This document shows positions 9,901 to 18,351 of a DNA stretch of 64,000 nucleotides, piece after piece. The notes beneath the pieces were generated by a model, which worked only from the letters and a program-made list of their open reading frames with translations, made no database searches and was not told the DNA's origin. This DNA is from Pseudomonas sp. FP2309 (GTDB lineage Bacteria > Pseudomonadota > Gammaproteobacteria > Pseudomonadales > Pseudomonadaceae). The stretch spans positions 3,153,501 through 3,217,500 of the forward strand of contig NZ_CP117439.1 of assembly GCF_030687575.1 (NCBI RefSeq), written 5' to 3'. Numbering within the stretch: the stretch's first letter is position 1; each line of letters begins with the position of its first letter. The position numbers and the translations under genes were made by a program.

Positions 9901-10660
9901 GGTTGGGGTCAAGGTCGCTGTCCAGCCTCACGGCGTCGGACCATTGCTGCAGCTCACCCGAATAGTTGCGCACCTCGTCAAATACCCGGAAGCGGATTTT
10001 CACCTCGCCGCTGCCGCCGTTGGCAATCACCGCAGGTGGCACCAGAAGGGCGATGGGCTTGGTTTTATTGACGTGCCCCTCATCCAACTTCAGCGTCACC
10101 GGATAGCCATTCCAAAACAGCTCGATGGTGTCGCGCACGCGCATCTTGGGGTAAGGGTCAATGGTGCATATCACGCCTTCGGCTGCGCGGTCGGGGTCGA
10201 GCACGACGCCCGGTTTTTGCAGATCCTCCGGCAAATGCACACGCAACTCGGAGTGGAACGGCTTGCCGGGGTCTTTATCCACACCGCCTGGGCGCGTGTC
10301 CTTGATAAACCACGTCTGCTCTTCAGACGTGCTGACCTGCTCACTGCCTGCTCGCACCACCCGCGCATAACAGCGCGGTACAAAACCGGTAGGCAAGGCT
10401 TCACGGGGGATTGCCAGGTGGAAAAGGCTCTGGTCCAGTTGGCTATCCAGGACCGTACCGGACGCCATGACATGACCGACATGGACTTCATAAACATCGC
10501 CGGCCTGAAGCGCCGCCCATCGCGACAACGACACGTGCAGACTGTTTTCAATATGGCGAATCCCCACGCCGAATGTCGCACCCACGACGGGCCGCACCGC
10601 GTAGGGGACGAATGGTGGATCCAGGTAGTCATCAGCAGTAACAACAGGGGTGTCAGCCAT
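6905..10660 (-). CDS. Large Ig-like repeat protein with C-terminal YVTN-type beta-propeller
   Basis: A 1251-residue protein of unknown function. Residues 1 to ~930 are a string of beta-rich, Ig-like modules (repeating patterns such as VRFxxYPxMRVRDTIELFW and AVTLPYVNTVAGDRFVW). The last ~300 residues form a propeller with blades of the type PGRPEAIALAPDNLYAYITI, VSPDGLKIYVAS and FSPDGKYAAVL. The start at ATG 10660 has GAGGAG upstream. There is no signal peptide or membrane helix. The propeller part (about 6905-7830) is visibly AT-richer than the rest, suggesting a swapped C-terminal module. Related large proteins are common in fluorescent pseudomonads, without known function; adhesion or a secreted tip role is speculation. 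Confidence 0.8.
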   Translation of the reverse strand: MADTPVVTADDYLDPPFVPYAVRPVVGATFGVGIRHIENSLHVSLSRWAALQAGDVYEVHVGHVMASGTVLDSQLDQSLFHLAIPREALPTGFVPRCYARVVRAGSEQVSTSEEQTWFIKDTRPGGVDKDPGKPFHSELRVHLPEDLQKPGVVLDPDRAAEGVICTIDPYPKMRVRDTIELFWNGYPVTLKLDEGHVNKTKPIALLVPPAVIANGGSGEVKIRFRVFDEVRNYSGELQQWSDAVRLDSDLDPNLLMAPYFLVDGIEFSDVNLDTQTGSAFAVELIVPGRLANGSAVPRNVQVVVKLSGVRADGTTLNTTLPTLISNPNRAAVAPVDESIIEELLNGTLKATYELQYPKGTVLGTSRVMVVSVYGTVTNMPAVSVLEADIDLIDPSLPFITVVFPDYTPYDANYSETLRLEGTRPGGGLEVYEQTLLAGAPPPPARSRTVPRSEFERFIGLANVRMVYQVDDGTDDDAQTFRESDAFYVKFGEPSAELPKALIQGVDSAGNLDPDSLVNQAIVTLPYVNTVAGDRFVWRMVGDNEGGSTGNAQSPIVLNGSTAGKAVAFPLAKAFIVANLNAEFRFTYTLIPADGGPVLRSEVLLVSVGMALGELRAPQVLEATQSPDELAPGAVVGGATVRVSFPRMAATDKIRMLWTGLAGPGSYEETKDGTSDNIVDFTVPPEVIGVSLLPGGRDISVQYFVIRNGQEAPSPVLTLRLLAIKPIPVATIENIGDREVLDVNQLTGAERTVIGIWRFIHKEQRMWMEYHGVNEDGSAYFEKTYTANLVTADGEAQGIMPPAPVDKLRKLKDGSVLTITFKVAYDRSSTEANAIAFPSRTYTVHTVPEFNLQFLDQPYSVGPNGRLDKVRLDAGSDITAPVKVTLTLPEGFSFQDGTAGSKEFTTDANGKLAIAGIKCSGNAGTYPITAKRGTSSSSAEIDVKRLLAAGAYTYLPGRPEAIALAPDNLYAYITIRAVALIAKVDLSSGNIVKEIDVVKPGGRLKVSPDGLKIYVASQDAVLVISVSEDRMVKSIPVLYGTYDYPIDFSPDGKYAAVLSHLPWQNIGGIERYSCNLNSIDTETDTVNKVCHLGYGRSAGGVYCTNEKIVYTLRARYFGVMRTNLLSGVTDVIYSEASTGNVHDLIISHDRESIYVCTHANGNNVFQMNMSTLATNFRSVNLPAPQAIAINSLSTLMVVWSFAADTYLVDLKSMVIIRRMAATRWGGAVFSPSEKYVYLCEIEKNRLSVVPVS

Positions 10661-10782
10661 TTTGAATCTCCTCGTATGCGATGCGCCCTGTGCGCGCCGT
10701 GAGGACAGAAAGCGCCCGTGCAGGCGCAAGGTCAACCTGTCAGAAATGACAGTGCCGACGAGTGGCAGGCTGGATTAAAGGA

Positions 10783-11286
10783 TCAATCGAACGTATCGGG
10801 CTGCGGCGCAGCCAACGCCTCTTCGAGAAACCCCGGCGCGATATAGCGCTGGTAGTGGGCTTCGGACAGGATAAAGAACTCGCGGTCGATGGCATCGCGC
10901 AGGTCCGGCAGCGGCCAGTCGCGAAACTCCGGCAGCAGCACCATGCCATAAGCTTGCAGATTGGAAATCACCCGCGCGCCCCGTGCGATCAGTTGGTAGG
11001 CCCAGCAGTAAGGCGACTGGTGCGGCACGAAGCGGATCTTGCGCTGCTCAAGCTGGCCGCGCAGGGCCGCGGGATCGAACACCTCCAGCTTGCCGGCCAT
11101 CACCTGCACCAGCAATTGCTCCAGGCGCAGCCAGACCGCCCGTTTTTCCTCTTCGTGATAGCCGTTCCACTGGACCACTTCGTGGTGGAAGCGCTTGCAG
11201 CCGCGGCACACCAGATCACCGTAAACCGTGGAGCACAGGCCGACACAGGGGGTTTTGATGGTTGGGTTGGGCATGGGCAACGGCAC
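10783..11286 (-). CDS. DUF1289 family protein
   Basis: A 167-residue protein whose N-terminus carries the Cys-rich DUF1289 signature: PCVGLCSTVYGDLVCRGCKRF, four cysteines likely to bind metal, followed by the family's HHEVVQWNGYHEEEKRAVWLRLEQL helix region. The C-terminal ~110 residues extend beyond the minimal domain. The frame opens at a GTG (11286) with an ATG at 11274 four codons in; neither has a clear ribosome site, so the start is uncertain. Function unknown. It stands alone, divergent from acnB across a 385-bp gap. Confidence 0.8.
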   Translation of the reverse strand: MPLPMPNPTIKTPCVGLCSTVYGDLVCRGCKRFHHEVVQWNGYHEEEKRAVWLRLEQLLVQVMAGKLEVFDPAALRGQLEQRKIRFVPHQSPYCWAYQLIARGARVISNLQAYGMVLLPEFRDWPLPDLRDAIDREFFILSEAHYQRYIAPGFLEEALAAPQPDTFD

Positions 11287-11360
11287 GCTAATCAGCGAAA
11301 CAATGCGCCATGTTAGCCCTTTGTCTAAGAGTGATCACCCAGCAAACTTGCGGTGGCAAC

Positions 11361-11389
11361 TTACCTTTAGACATTTTTTGCCGTAGAAT
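11361..11389 (+). promoter_or_regulatory. Candidate acnB promoter
   Basis: TTACCT (11361-11366), a 17-bp spacer and TAGAAT (11384-11389) form a plausible sigma-70 promoter. It predicts a start near 11396 and an unusually long leader of about 275 nt before acnB. The -35 match is poor. Confidence 0.45.
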
Positions 11390-11421
11390 CACCCGGCCTT
11401 GTAAGGCGCCAATAATCCGCT

Positions 11422-11561
11422 GGAAGCTGTTTTCAAAGCGTCACGAGCACAGTCGTTCCTTCAGAACGGTGTTGGCGATGGTTATTACCCGGTAGGTAGA
11501 TAACCAGCGCCAACCCTCATCAGCCCCGTTCTGCAGGCGTAAAACTTTGAAAGCAGCTTCT
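11422..11561 (+). ncRNA. Structured 5' leader RNA of acnB with an anti-Shine-Dalgarno segment
   Basis: A 17-bp closing stem pairs 11422-11438 (GGAAGCTGTTTTCAAAG) with 11545-11561 (15 Watson-Crick and 2 G-U pairs). Inside is a three-part hairpin: 11462-11469 with 11526-11533 (CAGAACGG/CCGTTCTG), 11471-11477 with 11508-11514 (GTTGGCG/CGCCAAC) and 11480-11485 with 11500-11505 (GGTTAT/ATAACC). The 3' bulge contains ACCCTCATCAG (11513-11523), perfectly complementary over 11 nt to CTGATGAGGGT (11654-11664), the acnB ribosome-binding region. The geometry suggests a translational switch; no ligand or trans-acting partner can be seen. The rest of 11287-11671 holds only the candidate promoter. Confidence 0.65.
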
Positions 11562-11671
11562 GTGAGGAATGTCGGCAGCGCTGGCTTTGCGGCCCAAAAA
11601 GCCCCCGAGCGCATGCGTGCCGTTCATTTCTGGATGAGCGTCCCGTGGGACCACTGATGAGGGTAATAACT

Positions 11672-14281
11672 GTGCTTGAAGCCTACCGCAAACATATCGA
11701 AGAGCGCGCAGCACTGGGTATCGTTCCCCAGCCGCTTAACGCCGAACAAACCGCAGGCCTGGTCGAGCTGCTGAAAAATCCCCCGGCTGGCGAAGAAGAA
11801 TTCCTCGTTGACCTGATCACCAACCGCATTCCACCAGGCGTTGACGAAGCTGCCTACGTCAAGGCCGGTTTCCTGTCTGCCCTGGCCAAGGGCGAAGCCA
11901 CTTCCCCTCTGATCGACAAAAAGCGCGCGGTTGAACTGCTTGGCACCATGCAAGGCGGCTACAACATCGTGACGCTGGTCGAGCTGCTGGACGACGCCAC
12001 GCTTGCGCCTGTCGCCGCCGCCCAACTCAAGCACACCCTGCTGATGTTCGATGCGTTCCACGACGTGGCTGAAAAAGCCCGCAACGGCAACGAGCACGCC
12101 AAGTCCGTGATCCAATCCTGGGCTGACGGCGAGTGGTTCCGCAACCGCCCTACCCTGGCCGACAAGATCAGCCTGCGCGTGTTCAAGGTGACCGGCGAAA
12201 CCAACACCGACGACCTGTCTCCTGCGCCTGACGCCTGGTCCCGCCCAGACATCCCGCTGCACGCCCTGGCCATGCTGAAAATGGCCCGTGAAGGCATCGT
12301 GCCAGACGAGCAAGGCAAGACCGGCCCGATGAAGCAGATCGAAGAAATGCGCGGTCAAGGCTTCCCTATCGCCTACGTCGGTGACGTGGTCGGTACCGGC
12401 TCTTCGCGTAAATCGGCGACCAACTCCGTACTGTGGTTCTTCGGCGACGACGTGCCTTACGTGCCGAACAAGCGCGCCGGCGGCTTCTGCTTCGGCAGCA
12501 AGATCGCTCCGATCTTCTACAACACCATGGAAGATGCGGGCGCACTGCCGATCGAATTCGACGTGACCAACATGAACATGGGCGACGTGATCGACCTGTA
12601 CCCCCATGCTGGCAAAGTCTGCAAACACGGCACCGACGAAGTCCTCACCACCTTCGAAATGAAGACCCCGGTGCTGTTGGACGAAGTCCGTGCCGGGGGC
12701 CGTATCCCGCTGATCATCGGCCGTGGCCTGACCGACAAGGCGCGTGCCGAGCTGGGCCTGGGCCCTACCGACCTGTTCAAGCTGCCTGAAGCCCCTGTCG
12801 ACACCGGCAAAGGTTTCACCCTGGCGCAGAAAATGGTCGGCAAGGCCTGCGGTCTGCCGGAAGGCAAAGGCGTTCGTCCAGGTACGTACTGCGAACCGAA
12901 GATGACCACCGTCGGTTCCCAGGACACTACAGGTCCTATGACCCGTGATGAACTCAAAGACCTGGCGTGCCTGGGCTTCTCGACCGATCTGGTGATGCAG
13001 TCCTTCTGCCACACCGCGGCTTACCCCAAGCCGATCGACGTGACCACCCACCACACCCTGCCTGACTTCATCATGACCCGTGGCGGCGTATCGCTGCGTC
13101 CAGGCGACGGCATCATCCACAGCTGGCTGAACCGCATGCTGCTGCCGGACACCGTCGGTACCGGTGGCGACTCCCACACCCGTTTCCCGATGGGCATCTC
13201 GTTCCCGGCCGGTTCCGGTCTGGTCGCGTTCGCCGCAGCCACTGGCGTGATGCCACTGGACATGCCGGAATCGATCCTGGTGCGCTTCAAAGGCAAGATG
13301 AAACCTGGCATCACCCTGCGTGACCTGGTTCATGCCATTCCTTACTACGCGATCCAGTCCGGTTTGCTGACCGTAGAAAAGAAAGGCAAGAAAAACGCCT
13401 TCTCCGGCCGCATCCTGGAAATCGAAGGCCTGAACGACCTGACGCTGGAACAGGCTTTCGAGCTGTCCGACGCCTCGGCCGAACGTTCGGCTGCCGGTTG
13501 CACCATCAAGCTGTCCAAAGAGTCGGTCACCGAGTACCTGAACTCCAACATCACCCTGCTGCGCTGGATGATCGGCGAAGGCTACGGCGATGCACGCACC
13601 CTGGAACGTCGCGCCCAAGCGATGGAAGCCTGGGTAGCCAACCCTGAGCTGATGGAAGCCGATGCCGACGCCGAATACGCTGAAGTCATCGAGATCGACC
13701 TGGCGGAAATCAACGAGCCAATCCTCTGCGCCCCTAACGACCCGGACGACGCTCGTCTGCTGTCCAGCGTTGCCGGCGAGAAGATCGACGAAGTGTTCAT
13801 CGGTTCGTGCATGACCAACATCGGTCACTTCCGCGCGGCCGGCAAGTTGCTGGAACAGGTCAAGGGTCAGCTGCCAACCCGTCTGTGGCTGTCGCCGCCG
13901 ACCAAGATGGACGCTCACCAACTGACCGAAGAAGGCTACTACGGCATCTACGGCAAGGCTGGCGCACGCATGGAAATGCCGGGCTGCTCGCTGTGCATGG
14001 GTAACCAGGCACGGGTAGAACCGAACTCCACCGTGGTGTCGACGTCGACCCGTAACTTCCCGAACCGCCTGGGTGATGGTGCTAACGTCTACCTGGCTTC
14101 GGCTGAGCTGGCGGCAGTGGCCTCCACTCTGGGTCGCCTGCCGACCGTCGAAGAGTACATGGGCTACGCAGCGAAACTGGACACCATGGCCAGTGACGTC
14201 TACCGCTACCTGAACTTCGACCAGATCGCTGAGTTCCGCAAGATCGCAGCAAGCGCCAACATCCCGGTGATTCAAGCCTAA
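11672..14281 (+). CDS. acnB: Aconitate hydratase B
   Basis: An 869-residue bifunctional aconitase / 2-methylisocitrate dehydratase that interconverts citrate and isocitrate in the TCA cycle. It begins [19 protein letters not shown] after a GTG start at 11672. That start is chosen because AcnB proteins begin here and GAGGG lies 8 nt upstream; the frame continues back to 11645 without a ribosome site. The N-terminal HEAT-like domain is followed by the swivelling domain, then the catalytic core with the 4Fe-4S ligand cysteines near residue 713 ([10 protein letters not shown]) and residues 772/775 (CSLCMGNQ). A structured leader with an anti-Shine-Dalgarno precedes it, suggesting translational control. 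A terminator follows. Confidence 0.97.
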   Translation: MLEAYRKHIEERAALGIVPQPLNAEQTAGLVELLKNPPAGEEEFLVDLITNRIPPGVDEAAYVKAGFLSALAKGEATSPLIDKKRAVELLGTMQGGYNIVTLVELLDDATLAPVAAAQLKHTLLMFDAFHDVAEKARNGNEHAKSVIQSWADGEWFRNRPTLADKISLRVFKVTGETNTDDLSPAPDAWSRPDIPLHALAMLKMAREGIVPDEQGKTGPMKQIEEMRGQGFPIAYVGDVVGTGSSRKSATNSVLWFFGDDVPYVPNKRAGGFCFGSKIAPIFYNTMEDAGALPIEFDVTNMNMGDVIDLYPHAGKVCKHGTDEVLTTFEMKTPVLLDEVRAGGRIPLIIGRGLTDKARAELGLGPTDLFKLPEAPVDTGKGFTLAQKMVGKACGLPEGKGVRPGTYCEPKMTTVGSQDTTGPMTRDELKDLACLGFSTDLVMQSFCHTAAYPKPIDVTTHHTLPDFIMTRGGVSLRPGDGIIHSWLNRMLLPDTVGTGGDSHTRFPMGISFPAGSGLVAFAAATGVMPLDMPESILVRFKGKMKPGITLRDLVHAIPYYAIQSGLLTVEKKGKKNAFSGRILEIEGLNDLTLEQAFELSDASAERSAAGCTIKLSKESVTEYLNSNITLLRWMIGEGYGDARTLERRAQAMEAWVANPELMEADADAEYAEVIEIDLAEINEPILCAPNDPDDARLLSSVAGEKIDEVFIGSCMTNIGHFRAAGKLLEQVKGQLPTRLWLSPPTKMDAHQLTEEGYYGIYGKAGARMEMPGCSLCMGNQARVEPNSTVVSTSTRNFPNRLGDGANVYLASAELAAVASTLGRLPTVEEYMGYAAKLDTMASDVYRYLNFDQIAEFRKIAASANIPVIQA

Positions 14282-14292
14282 GGTGTTGATGT

Positions 14293-14332
14293 AAAAAACG
14301 CCGCGTATCGAAAGATGCGCGGCGTTTTTTTA
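14293..14332. terminator. Bidirectional intrinsic terminator
   Basis: A hairpin with arms AACGCCGCG / CGCGGCGTT and an inner ATC-GAAA-GAT stem, flanked by an A run on the left and a T run on the right. It can end acnB rightward and the convergent permease gene leftward. Confidence 0.9.
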
Positions 14333-14409
14333 TGCCTGGAACACAGCTTTTTGTGTCACCACAAAACACATGCGCGAGCGCTTCACGGCCTGAAAGACCG
14401 TGCTGGGCA

Positions 14410-15687
14410 TCAAGCAATAAACGAATACACCAAGGCCGTAATCGCCACCAGGCCTACCGCCGTGACAAACACGTTGGACGCCTGCCCACGGTACTTGGCC
14501 ATGGCCGGCACCTTACGGATGGCGTACATCGGCATCAGGAACAGGATGGACGCGATGACCGGCCCGCCCAGGGTCTCGATCATGCCGAGAATGCTTGGGT
14601 TGAGCGTGGCGACGATCCAGCACACCACCAACATGAACGCCGCCGTCATGCGGTCCAGCGTCTTCGCCGCTGGGCGACGACCGCTCTTGAGCACCAACCC
14701 CTTAAGGCCTTCGCTGGCGCCTATGTAGTGGCCCAGGAACGACTTGGCAATCGCCACGAACGCAATCAATGGCGCAGCGAATGCGATGGTCGGGTTGTTG
14801 AAGTGGTTGGCCAGATACGACAGGATCGACAGATTCTGCGCCTTCGCTTCGGCCAGCTGTGCCGGCGACAGGGTCAGCACGCAGCTGAACACGAAGAACA
14901 GCACCATCACCACCATCAACAGGTGCGCGCGGGACAGGATCTGCGAGCTGCGCTCATCGGCGCGATCACCGTACTGGCGCTTCTGGTCTACCGCGAAGGC
15001 CGAAATGATCGGCGAGTGGTTGAACGAGAACACCATCACTGGAATCGCCAGCCACAACGTGTTGAGCAACGCGGACGGTGCCGGCACCACACTCGCGGTG
15101 CTGAGAATGCCGCCATTCCAATGCGGCACGAGGTACACGGCAAGAAACAGCAATGCGACGATAAACGGGTACACCATCAGGCTCATGGCCTTGACGATCA
15201 CTTGCTCACCGCAGCGCACCACTGCCAACAGGCCCAGGATCAGCACGAAGGACAGGATTGCCCGCGGCGGCGGCAGGATATGCAACTGATGCTCCATGAA
15301 GCTGCCGACCGTGTTGGTCAACGCCACGCTGTAGATCAGCAGGATCGGAAAAATCGCAAAGAAGTAGAGCAACGTGATCAGCGCACCGGCTTTGATGCCG
15401 AAGTGTTCCTCGACGACGTCGGTGATGTCCGAGCCTGCACGGCCGGACAGCACGAAGCGGGTCAGGCCACGGTGCGCGAAAAAGGTCATCGGGAACGCCA
15501 GCAGCGCGAGGATCACCAGAGGCCAGAAACCACCCAGGCCCGCGTTGATCGGCAGAAACAAAGTACCGGCGCCAATGGCGGTGCCGAACAGACCGAGCAT
15601 CCAGGTGGTGTCCTGGCGGCTCCAGCTTGAGAGGGGTGCAGGTGTCGTCTCATAGCGTTCGTCGACGCTATTGGCCTGATCATTCAT
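14410..15687 (-). CDS. HAAAP-family serine/threonine-type permease (SdaC/TdcC-like)
   Basis: A 425-residue inner-membrane amino acid:proton symporter with about 11 helices. The family signature is in the first helix (TTWMLGLFGTAIGAGTLFLP), followed by ITDVVEEHFG and a C-terminal LGGPVIASILFLMPMYA. The start at ATG 15687 is chosen for the GGAG 10 bases upstream; the frame also opens at GTG 15711. A two-part hairpin lies just upstream of the ribosome site in the leader (15715-15751). Substrate (serine, threonine or another small amino acid) is inferred from family only; no serine deaminase gene is adjacent. Confidence 0.88.
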   Translation of the reverse strand: MNDQANSVDERYETTPAPLSSWSRQDTTWMLGLFGTAIGAGTLFLPINAGLGGFWPLVILALLAFPMTFFAHRGLTRFVLSGRAGSDITDVVEEHFGIKAGALITLLYFFAIFPILLIYSVALTNTVGSFMEHQLHILPPPRAILSFVLILGLLAVVRCGEQVIVKAMSLMVYPFIVALLFLAVYLVPHWNGGILSTASVVPAPSALLNTLWLAIPVMVFSFNHSPIISAFAVDQKRQYGDRADERSSQILSRAHLLMVVMVLFFVFSCVLTLSPAQLAEAKAQNLSILSYLANHFNNPTIAFAAPLIAFVAIAKSFLGHYIGASEGLKGLVLKSGRRPAAKTLDRMTAAFMLVVCWIVATLNPSILGMIETLGGPVIASILFLMPMYAIRKVPAMAKYRGQASNVFVTAVGLVAITALVYSFIA

Positions 15688-15714
15688 CTGGTCGGATCTC
15701 CGCATTTGCACGGC

Positions 15715-15751
15715 CGGGACGAGTCAGAAAAACCTGACAGGCAGCGTCCCG
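15715..15751 (-). promoter_or_regulatory. Leader hairpin upstream of the permease gene
   Basis: Arms CGGGACG (15715-15721) and CGTCCCG (15745-15751) enclose GTCAG/CTGAC (15723-15727 with 15734-15738) around an A-rich loop. It lies 28 nt before the ATG, between any promoter and the ribosome site. The rest of 15688-16125 is AT-rich with no gene; it must hold the divergent promoters for this gene and the exported protein at 16126. Confidence 0.4.
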
Positions 15752-16086
15752 ACCATAGAAGGGGCCGGATTGTCCGGGATTCTCGTGAATAAGCAAAGAC
15801 TTAGCTGAGGAACGGTGATGCGGTGCAGTGGTTTTTACAATCGACTCGACGCCTTCAAGGGGGCGTGCTTTTGGCTGCACATATACAAGAAAACATCTAC
15901 AGACCTAATCACTTAAAGCGCACTTTCGGAAACCACCTACTTACACTTCAGACGTAATTATTATTTAAACCTTGTTTTGCAGAATCATTGTTACAGACCT
16001 GTTCACAGGCATTGAGCGCGTTTTTCATCACACTTATATTCCGTGCACTCTTTCTATGAGTAGCCGATCGATATTGATCAATTTTA

Positions 16087-16097
16087 AATAACAATAA
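16087..16097 (+). promoter_or_regulatory. A-rich Crc/Hfq-type motif
   Basis: AATAACAATAA matches the AANAANAA catabolite-repression motif bound by Hfq with Crc in pseudomonads. It sits 29 nt before ATG 16126. A short A-rich string can arise by chance in this AT-rich gap, so the call is weak. Confidence 0.3.
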
Positions 16098-16125
16098 GTG
16101 ACCCACTTCAGGTCAGGATTTCCCC

Positions 16126-16638
16126 ATGAAAACATACCGCGTTATGGCTGCACGCCTGTTTCTCGCCGCACTGCTCGTCCCCTCCATCACCCATGCACAA
16201 TCGATACAGACCGAGCCTGATGTCCGCGCGTTCGCCTCATCGCCCCGCTGGCTGACAACCAAGGTCTACCTTGAAGGTGCCCCGGACATCGACGTCAAAG
16301 ACAAATACCCCGGCGTAGTTGGCATCTCCATGTGGGACCCCGACCGCAATCGCTATGAGTTTTTCTACACGGACACAGGCCTATCGAAGTATGAGCACGG
16401 CGGCGGGGGCTACTTCATGGTCACCGGCGACGGGAAAACCCATATCCTCGTGCCCGACAAAGGCCCCAACCGCACGGTCGTGCGCCGCCTGGAGGCGCTG
16501 AATAACCAGGCGTTCACCTACTCCCGCGAAGTGCCCCGCGACATGATCGAAACCAATGCGCCCGTGCGTATCTACGTCGTTCATGCCCCCTATACAGGTA
16601 CGGTTCAAACCACCCCTTCCAGTGCCTATGCGCAATAA
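16126..16638 (+). CDS. Exported protein, DUF4822-like
   Basis: A 170-residue protein with a clear Sec signal peptide (MKTYRVMAARLFLAALLVPSITHAQ, cleavage near THA-QS). The mature part has GISMWDPDRNRYEFFYTD, a glycine stretch HGGGGYFMVTGDGKTHILVPD and LEALNNQAFTYSREVP, which resembles DUF4822 proteins of bacterial envelopes. I recognise this by eye only. Probably periplasmic; function unknown. AGG lies upstream of the ATG. The next small exported gene follows 63 bp later and is probably co-expressed. Confidence 0.7.
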   Translation: MKTYRVMAARLFLAALLVPSITHAQSIQTEPDVRAFASSPRWLTTKVYLEGAPDIDVKDKYPGVVGISMWDPDRNRYEFFYTDTGLSKYEHGGGGYFMVTGDGKTHILVPDKGPNRTVVRRLEALNNQAFTYSREVPRDMIETNAPVRIYVVHAPYTGTVQTTPSSAYAQ

Positions 16639-16701
16639 CAGCCAAGCCCGGCACACCCCTTGAAAACTTGCACCCCACTGTTCATCAACAGGTGACCACC
16701 T

Positions 16702-17133
16702 ATGCACGCCTTGTTTAAATCCTGCGTACTTCCCACTGCCTTCCTCTGCGCCCTTATTACTGCCGGGGCCCACGCACAAGTCCAATCCCCCAGCCGCGTA
16801 ACAGAACCGGCTATTACAACTGACAATGCCATCATGTTGACGGTTTTTCTCAAACACGACCAATCGCGCCCATTAAGCGAACTGCGGGCCCAACTCGATA
16901 AACAAGAGTTCTATAAAGTATTTCCGCCTGCCGGGGTCGAGGTGGTCAGTTGGAATATCACCATGGGTATCGGCCAGGTCGTGGTGCTGCGCTTTCCCGC
17001 TTCGCGCCTGTCGGCGGTGAATCTGGCCCTGGAGAACACCGCCTGGGGCGCTTACCGCACCGAGTTCTTCCCGACTTACGATTTCCGCGACATCGCCCAG
17101 GCGCAACAAGACAAGGCACGACAAACCCGCTGA
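16702..17133 (+). CDS. Small exported protein of unknown function
   Basis: A 143-residue protein with a signal peptide (MHALFKSCVLPTAFLCALITAGAHAQ, cleavage after AHA). The mature region is about 115 residues: IMLTVFLKHDQSRPLSELRAQL, then FPPAGVEVVSWNITMGIGQVVVLRF and a C-terminal YRTEFFPTYDFRDIAQAQQ. I do not recognise a named family. The alternating beta strands and helices suggest a small compact periplasmic fold. It lies downstream of the DUF4822-like gene, in the same orientation and with the same export route, so a shared role is possible. Confidence 0.7.
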   Translation: MHALFKSCVLPTAFLCALITAGAHAQVQSPSRVTEPAITTDNAIMLTVFLKHDQSRPLSELRAQLDKQEFYKVFPPAGVEVVSWNITMGIGQVVVLRFPASRLSAVNLALENTAWGAYRTEFFPTYDFRDIAQAQQDKARQTR

Positions 17134-17150
17134 CGCCCAAATCCACGCAC

Positions 17151-17212
17151 AGCGCCCGCCGCCCCGCGCGAGCGCTGGCGTGCCGGGCCGACTTCTTTCG
17201 CCTGCGGGCGCT
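17151..17212 (+). repeat. Inverted repeat between exported protein and dehydrogenase genes
   Basis: AGCGCCCGC (17151-17159) and GCGGGCGCT (17204-17212) are perfect complements around a long GC-rich loop. It may act as a poor terminator for the upstream gene, but there is no convincing T run. Confidence 0.3.
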
Positions 17213-17268
17213 TCTGCTTACAAAATCCCGCATAATCCAGGCATCGAAGCCCATAGCAAGAGCCGCCC

Positions 17269-18222
17269 ATGCCCGCCACTGTTCTGGTCCTGGTTGAAAC
17301 CATCAACGACTACCTGCCCATTATCGAGAGCAATGACTTTCACGTGATTCTGGCGCCCACGCCCCTCGAACGCGCCCAGGCCATCAAGGCCCACGGCGAC
17401 CAGGTCCAGGCGGTGCTGACCCGTGGCCCGCTGGGCCTGTACGCCGAGGAAATCGCCGCCCTGCCGCTGCTGGAAATCATCTGCGTGATCGGCGCCGGCT
17501 ATGAACATGTCGACCTGCAGGCCGCCAGCAATCGCGGGATCGTCGTCACCAACGGCGCCGGGGTAAATGCACCTTCGGTGGCCGACCACGCCATGGCGCT
17601 GCTGCTGTCTCTGGTGCGCGGCATCCCGCAGACCGACGCCGCCGTGCGCCGCAACGAATGGCCCAAGGTCATGCGCCCCTCGCTGGGTGGCAAGCAGCTG
17701 GGCATTCTCGGACTGGGTGCCGTGGGCCTGGAGATCGCCAGGCGCGCATCCCTGGGGTTCGGCATGCAAGTGAGCTATCACAATCGCCAGCCACGGGACG
17801 ACGTGGACTACACCTACTGCGCCACCCCCGTGGAACTGGCGCGCACCTCGGACTTCCTGATCCTGGCCACCCCCGGCGGTGCCGGCACGCGCCACCTGAT
17901 CGACCGCAACGCGCTCGACGCCCTGGGCCCCAATGGTTATCTGGTCAATATCGGCCGCGGCAGCGTGGTGGTCACTGCCGACTTGATTACTGCCCTTGAA
18001 CAACGCCGCATCGGCGGCGCCGCCCTGGATGTGTTCGATGACGAGCCAGAGGTGCCCGACGCCCTTAAGCGCCTCGGCAATACCGTGCTCACCTCCCATG
18101 TCGCCGGCCTGTCGCCCGAGGCGGCTCATGACACCGTGCAACGGGTGGCCGACAACCTGGTGGAGCACTTCGCGGGGCGCCAGGTGCTCACGCCGGTGGC
18201 GTTGCCGCCGCCCGTAAAATGA
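17269..18222 (+). CDS. D-isomer-specific 2-hydroxyacid dehydrogenase
   Basis: A 317-residue NAD(P)-dependent dehydrogenase that reduces 2-keto acids such as glyoxylate or hydroxypyruvate. The N- and C-terminal halves form the catalytic domain; the central Rossmann domain has GILGLGAVGLEIARRA (GxGxxG). The catalytic triad is visible: Arg in NIGRGSVV, Glu in FDDEPEVP and His in TSHVAGLS. The cofactor loop reads SYHNRQPR, where an Arg after the second strand suggests NADPH preference. It starts at ATG 17269 with a weak ribosome site (AAGAG). No operon partner is evident. GhrB/hydroxypyruvate reductase-like is the likeliest role, but the substrate is not determinable. Confidence 0.88.
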   Translation: MPATVLVLVETINDYLPIIESNDFHVILAPTPLERAQAIKAHGDQVQAVLTRGPLGLYAEEIAALPLLEIICVIGAGYEHVDLQAASNRGIVVTNGAGVNAPSVADHAMALLLSLVRGIPQTDAAVRRNEWPKVMRPSLGGKQLGILGLGAVGLEIARRASLGFGMQVSYHNRQPRDDVDYTYCATPVELARTSDFLILATPGGAGTRHLIDRNALDALGPNGYLVNIGRGSVVVTADLITALEQRRIGGAALDVFDDEPEVPDALKRLGNTVLTSHVAGLSPEAAHDTVQRVADNLVEHFAGRQVLTPVALPPPVK

Positions 18223-18265
18223 CCGATCAGGCACGCTGATTATCCTCCAACACGCTAACCTATTA

Positions 18266-18294
18266 AGCCGCCCCGACCTTGTCGCTGGGCGGCT
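18266..18294 (+). repeat. Hairpin after the dehydrogenase gene
   Basis: AGCCGCCC and GGGCGGCT enclose a 13-nt loop. It lacks a T run, so terminator function is doubtful. Confidence 0.35.
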
Positions 18295-18351
18295 GTGCGC
18301 ATTAGATTAGGAAATAGTCCGAGGCCTCTAGAATAAGCAGAAGGGATAAGC

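Noticed and set aside
11624..14275. A long open frame antisense to acnB (over 880 codons).
   Set aside because: It mirrors acnB codon by codon, a known artefact of high-GC genes with strong third-position bias, and has no family features or ribosome site.
16954..17254. Overlapping open frames on both strands near the small exported protein.
   Set aside because: Arg/Ala/Pro-rich shadows in GC-rich DNA without starts or homology.
18266..18294. The GC-rich hairpin after the hydroxyacid dehydrogenase as a terminator.
   Set aside because: No T run on either strand; kept only as an inverted repeat.
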